From assembly GCA_003149635.1 (NCBI GenBank), contig QCWI01000011.1, positions 80,465 to 144,464 on the forward strand: a stretch of 64,000 bases of DNA, read 5' to 3'. The stretch comes from Fluviicola sp. XM-24bin1 (GTDB lineage Bacteria > Bacteroidota > Bacteroidia > Flavobacteriales_D > Crocinitomicaceae). The position numbers and the translations under genes were made by a program. The notes beneath the pieces were generated by a model. That model did no database searches. It worked only from the letters and a program-made list of their open reading frames with translations, and was not told the origin of the DNA. Shown here piece by piece: positions 60,902 through 64,000 of this stretch (position 1 is its first letter; each line of letters starts with the position of its first letter).

Positions 60902-62629
60902 ATGCCGCAACCATCCAATGATCCACTTCACGGAAAAACGCTGGAATTCATTTTGAATGAACTAGTAGACAACGTGGGTTGGGAACATATGGGATATTTG
61001 GTGCCGATTCGTTGTTTCAATAACGATCCGAGCATAAAAAGCAGCTTGAAATTTTTACGCAGAACCCCTTGGGCACGCAAGAAAGTAGAGGAGATGTACG
61101 TAGAACGCATGCATCTTTTCAAAATCATGACGACGCCTAACAGCATTCATAACATTAATGACTCTATAATGACCGTAAGAGAATTAGAACCAAAAGTACT
61201 TTGGAACCATTTTGCCGATTTAAACGCAGTACCGCGCCCATCCAAGAAAGAAGAGCGTGTAATCCAATTCATGTTGGATTTCGGAAACAAACTGGGATTG
61301 GAAACTACAAAAGATGCCATTGGTAACGTAGTGATTAAGAAACCTGCTTCGTCTGGTATGGAGGATCGAAAAACTGTAATTCTGCAATCGCACTTGGATA
61401 TGGTGCATCAAAAGAATTCAGACACGGATTTTGACTTCGATACTCAAGGTATTGAAATGGTAGTAAATGGAGATTGGTTAGAAGCGGTTGGGACCACGCT
61501 TGGAGCAGATAACGGAATCGGAGTTGCGACAATTATGAGCGTTCTTTCTTCAGACGACATCAAACACCCAGCGATTGAAGCGATGTTTACCATTGATGAA
61601 GAAACCGGAATGACAGGAGCCAAAGAATTGGATCCTTCCAATTTCAGTGGTAGCATTTTATTAAACCTTGATACGGAAGATGACGACGAGCTTTCGATTG
61701 GCTGTGCCGGAGGAATTGACACCAACACCAGCTACAACTGCGATCTTCAGGACATTGAGTCGGATAGTGAGGTCTTGGAATTAACTATTCGAGGGCTAAT
61801 TGGAGGTCATTCAGGCATGGATATCGACAAGGATCGTGGAAATGCAAATAAATTCATGAATCGAATTTTGTATCATTTGATTTCAACCGTGCCTTATCAA
61901 TTGATTTCGATTGACGGTGGAAGCTTGCGAAATGCAATTCCACGGGAATCTACGGTATTTGCAGCTGTGAAGAAAGATGATTTAAAACGTTTCGATCACG
62001 AATTCAAGCGAATTGCGGCCACGATTCAAGACGAGTACAATAGCCTTGAGAAGGAGTTGGTTATTTCATTACAATCGGCAAGCTCTGACGCGACAAAAGC
62101 CATAGCGAATTCTGATTTACTTAAAATTGTCAATACGATATATTCCGTTCACAACGGTGTTTACCGCATGAGTCCTGACATACCGGGATTGGTAGAGACA
62201 TCATCAAGTTTGGCTAGAGTAGTGGTCGAAAATGGAAAATTCACCACTCAATCATTGCAGCGTAGTTCCGTTGAATCTGGAAAAGGCGATGTTGCCAATG
62301 CGGTTCGAGGCGCTTTTGAATCCATGGGATGTGCCGTTGTGCAAACAGGAGATTATCCGGGATGGCAGCCCAATCCTGATTCGGAAATCCTAGAAATGAT
62401 GGCGTCGTTGTATCGCGAGAAGTTCAACGAGGAGCCACAGATCAAGGCCTGTCACGCTGGTTTGGAATGTGGAATTCTATCCAAGCACCTTCCGGGAGTT
62501 GATATGATTTCCTTTGGACCAAATATTCGCGCACCGCATTCTCCGGATGAAAAATGTCAAATATCCTCTGTTCAGAAGTTCTGGGGGTATTTTCTGGATG
62601 CACTAGACCGAACTCCAGTTCAAAACTAA
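60902..62629 (+). CDS. VF530 DNA-binding domain fused to aminoacyl-histidine dipeptidase (PepD)
   Basis: One uninterrupted frame of 575 codons encodes two proteins that are normally separate. Residues 5-68 are a complete VF530-type DNA-binding domain ([40 protein letters not shown]). Residues 90-575 are a full PepD/M20 dipeptidase starting [20 protein letters not shown], with zinc-site motifs [26 protein letters not shown] and CHAGLECGI. The 21-residue link reads like translated intergenic sequence. An ATG at 61169 is the usual PepD start, so two products are possible. It begins directly after the ettA stop. Confidence 0.88.
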   Translation: MPQPSNDPLHGKTLEFILNELVDNVGWEHMGYLVPIRCFNNDPSIKSSLKFLRRTPWARKKVEEMYVERMHLFKIMTTPNSIHNINDSIMTVRELEPKVLWNHFADLNAVPRPSKKEERVIQFMLDFGNKLGLETTKDAIGNVVIKKPASSGMEDRKTVILQSHLDMVHQKNSDTDFDFDTQGIEMVVNGDWLEAVGTTLGADNGIGVATIMSVLSSDDIKHPAIEAMFTIDEETGMTGAKELDPSNFSGSILLNLDTEDDDELSIGCAGGIDTNTSYNCDLQDIESDSEVLELTIRGLIGGHSGMDIDKDRGNANKFMNRILYHLISTVPYQLISIDGGSLRNAIPRESTVFAAVKKDDLKRFDHEFKRIAATIQDEYNSLEKELVISLQSASSDATKAIANSDLLKIVNTIYSVHNGVYRMSPDIPGLVETSSSLARVVVENGKFTTQSLQRSSVESGKGDVANAVRGAFESMGCAVVQTGDYPGWQPNPDSEILEMMASLYREKFNEEPQIKACHAGLECGILSKHLPGVDMISFGPNIRAPHSPDEKCQISSVQKFWGYFLDALDRTPVQN

Positions 62630-62643
62630 AGAGTAGGGAAGTT

Positions 62644-62868
62644 GTGCAAAAACACGAATTGGTAGAATTAGCCAATGCAAAGATGCATTATGGCAAGTAT
62701 CAAGGTCGATATTTGATTCATCTTCCCGAAGCATATTTGGTCTGGTACAAGCAAAAAGGCTTTCCAAAAGGCAAGTTAGGAGGTCAATTAGAGCTTGTTC
62801 TAGAGATCAAAATCAATGGATTGGAACATTTAATCTATCCATTGATTGAAAAAAGTAAGAATTATTGA
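62644..62868 (+). CDS. DUF3820 family protein
   Basis: A small protein of about 74 residues with the DUF3820 core: LANAKMHYGKYQGRYLIHLP, YLVWYKQKGFPKGKL and LEIKINGLEHLI. There is no ATG at the right place; I use the GTG at 62644 (MQKHELVELA...), which gives the usual family N-terminus. A longer frame from 62554 overlaps PepD and has no family match. Family proteins are linked to RNA/DNA processing only by name; function unknown. It follows the VF530-PepD gene by 14 bases. Confidence 0.7.
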   Translation: MQKHELVELANAKMHYGKYQGRYLIHLPEAYLVWYKQKGFPKGKLGGQLELVLEIKINGLEHLIYPLIEKSKNY

Positions 62869-63034
62869 ATTTTCGTAAACCGACTTATAATTAACTGAAT
62901 AACAAATATTTATACAGGCTTAAATGAAGCTTTAGATTTAGTAGTTAGTTTACATTCTTAAATTTTTTTCATTTTTTCGTAACCATTGTTGAAACGGTGC
63001 CGTAAATGAGTTCAGATTTAGAATCAATTACGAA

Positions 63035-63226
63035 ATGCAAATAACAACAATAGATATGATTAACAACCGAATCAAACAAGCGAAATTTCAATTATCACAG
63101 CACAGAACTCAAGGAACAAATAGCCGTTTATCGGTGTTTGAAGTTGCGAAATTGATGGATACAGTAAAGAAAGGGGAAGAATTGAACAATTCTAAAGGTC
63201 AATCTATCATCTTTTCATTGAATTAA
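63035..63226 (+). CDS. Small hypothetical protein (63 residues)
   Basis: A short gene with a polar, Lys/Gln-rich product (MINNRIKQAKFQLSQHRTQG) ending GQSIIFSLN. The second Met (codon 8) could be the true start. It is followed by a strong terminator, which supports expression. The layout of a short helical body ending in a strand and LN recalls the 47-residue protein at 45704, but I see no clear alignment. Function unknown. The upstream 166 bases (62869-63034) are A/T-rich with nothing recognisable. Confidence 0.5.
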   Translation: MQITTIDMINNRIKQAKFQLSQHRTQGTNSRLSVFEVAKLMDTVKKGEELNNSKGQSIIFSLN

Positions 63227-63253
63227 GAAAGTTACACATCATAGAATAAAGAA

Positions 63254-63280
63254 GGCCGTCCAATTTGGGCGGCTTTTTTT
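63254..63280 (+). terminator. Intrinsic terminator after the small gene at 63035
   Basis: GCCGTCC and GGGCGGC pair (one G-U) across AATTT, followed by seven T. Confidence 0.85.
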
Positions 63281-63293
63281 GTTGTAATTTGAT

Positions 63294-63301
63294 TACATTT
63301 G
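63294..63301 (+). promoter_or_regulatory. TAnnTTTG element of the XRE regulator gene
   Basis: TACATTTG, 22 bases before the ATG at 63324. A -33 TTG at the usual distance is not seen. Confidence 0.45.
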
Positions 63302-63323
63302 TATAAAATTACTTCTGTTACAA

Positions 63324-63683
63324 ATGTTAATTCAAGATCGAATTCGTACCATCATGAAATCAGGCAATCATACCGCCTCCGAATTTGCGGACAGAATTGG
63401 TGTGAAGCGATCCAACTTAAGCCACGTACTCAGCGGCAGAAACAAGCCCAGTCTGGATTTTCTGGTAAAAATCATTCAAGCATATCCTAATGTAGATGCC
63501 TCATGGCTTGTAACAGGGGAAGTGAGAAAAACTAGCTCAGCAGCAATGGATGTTTCAAATACTACTTCATCTTCTACAGAAACGTCTTCCACAGTGAATA
63601 GAGGGGATTCAAAAGAAATAGAGAAGATCTTGGTATTCTACAAGGACGGTACGTTCGACAAGTACACGCCTAATCAGCAATAA
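63324..63683 (+). CDS. XRE-family HTH transcriptional regulator
   Basis: A 119-residue DNA-binding protein. The N-terminal helix-turn-helix (about 5-60) reads ASEFADRIGVKRSNLSHVLS followed by GRNKPSLDFLVKII and the AYPNVDASWLVTG ending typical of phage-repressor-like XRE domains. The rest is Ser/Thr-rich (SNTTSSSTETSSTV) with a short C-terminal YKDGTFDKYTP. Target genes unknown. Its 3' end overlaps the convergent mnmA gene by 14 bases. Confidence 0.85.
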   Translation: MLIQDRIRTIMKSGNHTASEFADRIGVKRSNLSHVLSGRNKPSLDFLVKIIQAYPNVDASWLVTGEVRKTSSAAMDVSNTTSSSTETSSTVNRGDSKEIEKILVFYKDGTFDKYTPNQQ

Positions 63684-64000
63684 TTCCGGAAGCAAACAAT
63701 TCCTCATCCAAATAGAATGCCGCAAACTGTCCTGGTGTAATTCCACGTTGACGCTTGTCAAATAAGACATATAAGCCGTCATTCAACACATGCAAGCCCC
63801 CTTTCTGCAAAGGTTGACGGTATCTGATACGGATATTACACTCCATACCGTTGAGCTTATCTAAATCGTAGCGAGAACTTACAAAATGAACGTCATCAAG
63901 CTTAATACGTAGCGCCCATCGATTCAATCCTGGGTGTTCATCCTTTTGTCCTGTGTAAACAGTATTTGTAGTGACATCCAAACCAATCACAAACGACGGG
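63670..64000 (-). CDS. mnmA: tRNA-specific 2-thiouridylase MnmA, C-terminal part (runs off right edge)
   Basis: The leftward frame is open at the right edge and encodes the C-terminal domain of MnmA, which thiolates U34 of tRNA-Lys, -Glu and -Gln. Visible family segments are VIGLDVTTNTVYTGQKDEHP, RIRYRQPLQKGGLHVLNDGL, ITPGQFAAFYLDEEL and SGII. The catalytic cysteines lie in the missing N-terminal part. The tRNA-Glu genes with anticodon TTC elsewhere in the window are expected substrates. Confidence 0.92.
   Translation of the reverse strand, partial: PSFVIGLDVTTNTVYTGQKDEHPGLNRWALRIKLDDVHFVSSRYDLDKLNGMECNIRIRYRQPLQKGGLHVLNDGLYVLFDKRQRGITPGQFAAFYLDEELFASGIIAD

Overview
The window reads as an ordinary chromosomal stretch of a Bacteroidota bacterium, most likely Flavobacteriales (Crocinitomicaceae/Cryomorphaceae-like; the family is inference). 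Supporting signs are: a Bacteroidota-type promoter signature (TTG or TTTG, about 19 bases, then TAnnTTTG) in front of several genes; little sign of Shine-Dalgarno sequences; a type IX secretion C-terminal domain; a Porin_10-like outer-membrane protein; a DUF3078 protein; the short archaeal-type prolyl-tRNA synthetase; and BshA of bacillithiol synthesis. No phage, insertion sequence, integrase, CRISPR array or rRNA was seen.

Layout. 1-8.9 kb: partial membrane protein, clpB, secreted glucosaminidase with LysM repeats, a helical-repeat protein, proS with a conserved partner gene, two identical tRNA-Glu(TTC) genes and rpsT. 8.9-18.9 kb: porin, a probable small RNA, fabG, a leftward operon (lipoprotein, small exported protein, TerB-ABCG-type transporter), hemB, site-2 protease and an Smr-domain protein. 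19-28 kb: envelope glycosyltransferases (GT39, GT2, GT-C-like), a YwqK-like exported protein, an M28 peptidase lipoprotein, a protein built of exact 25-residue repeats, and a SpmAB-type fusion. 27.7-33.8 kb: a leftward housekeeping run (small membrane protein, mutL, two rhomboids, an EEP-family phosphodiesterase, a YciO/Sua5 protein and a glutaminase-like protein without its catalytic Cys and His). 34-50 kb: a GH3/beta-lactamase fusion, bshA, a GT-C-like protein, SIMPL protein, thiolase, DUF3078 protein, VWA membrane protein, a 47-codon small gene, M13 peptidase, ElaA-type acetyltransferase and an acyl-CoA carboxylase beta subunit. 50-64 kb: pcm, two tandem DUF4328 genes and a DUF2752 gene that all carry in-frame stop codons, trxB, a helicase, a T9SS-type protein, a cluster of small four-helix membrane proteins, ettA, a VF530-PepD fusion, a DUF3820 protein, a small protein, an XRE regulator and the end of mnmA.

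No multi-gene system that I can call new stands out. The most unusual signals are: (i) five in-frame stops in three neighbouring membrane-protein genes, with no frameshift; (ii) a degenerate glutamine amidotransferase translationally coupled to a YciO/Sua5 protein; (iii) a DNA-binding VF530 domain fused in frame to the dipeptidase PepD; (iv) a TerB domain fused to an ABCG-type transporter; (v) a free-standing promoter-hairpin unit that looks like a small RNA; (vi) a 47-residue gene with its own terminator; (vii) purine-rich intergenic inverted repeats. All functional statements come from reading sequence and motifs; no database search was run.
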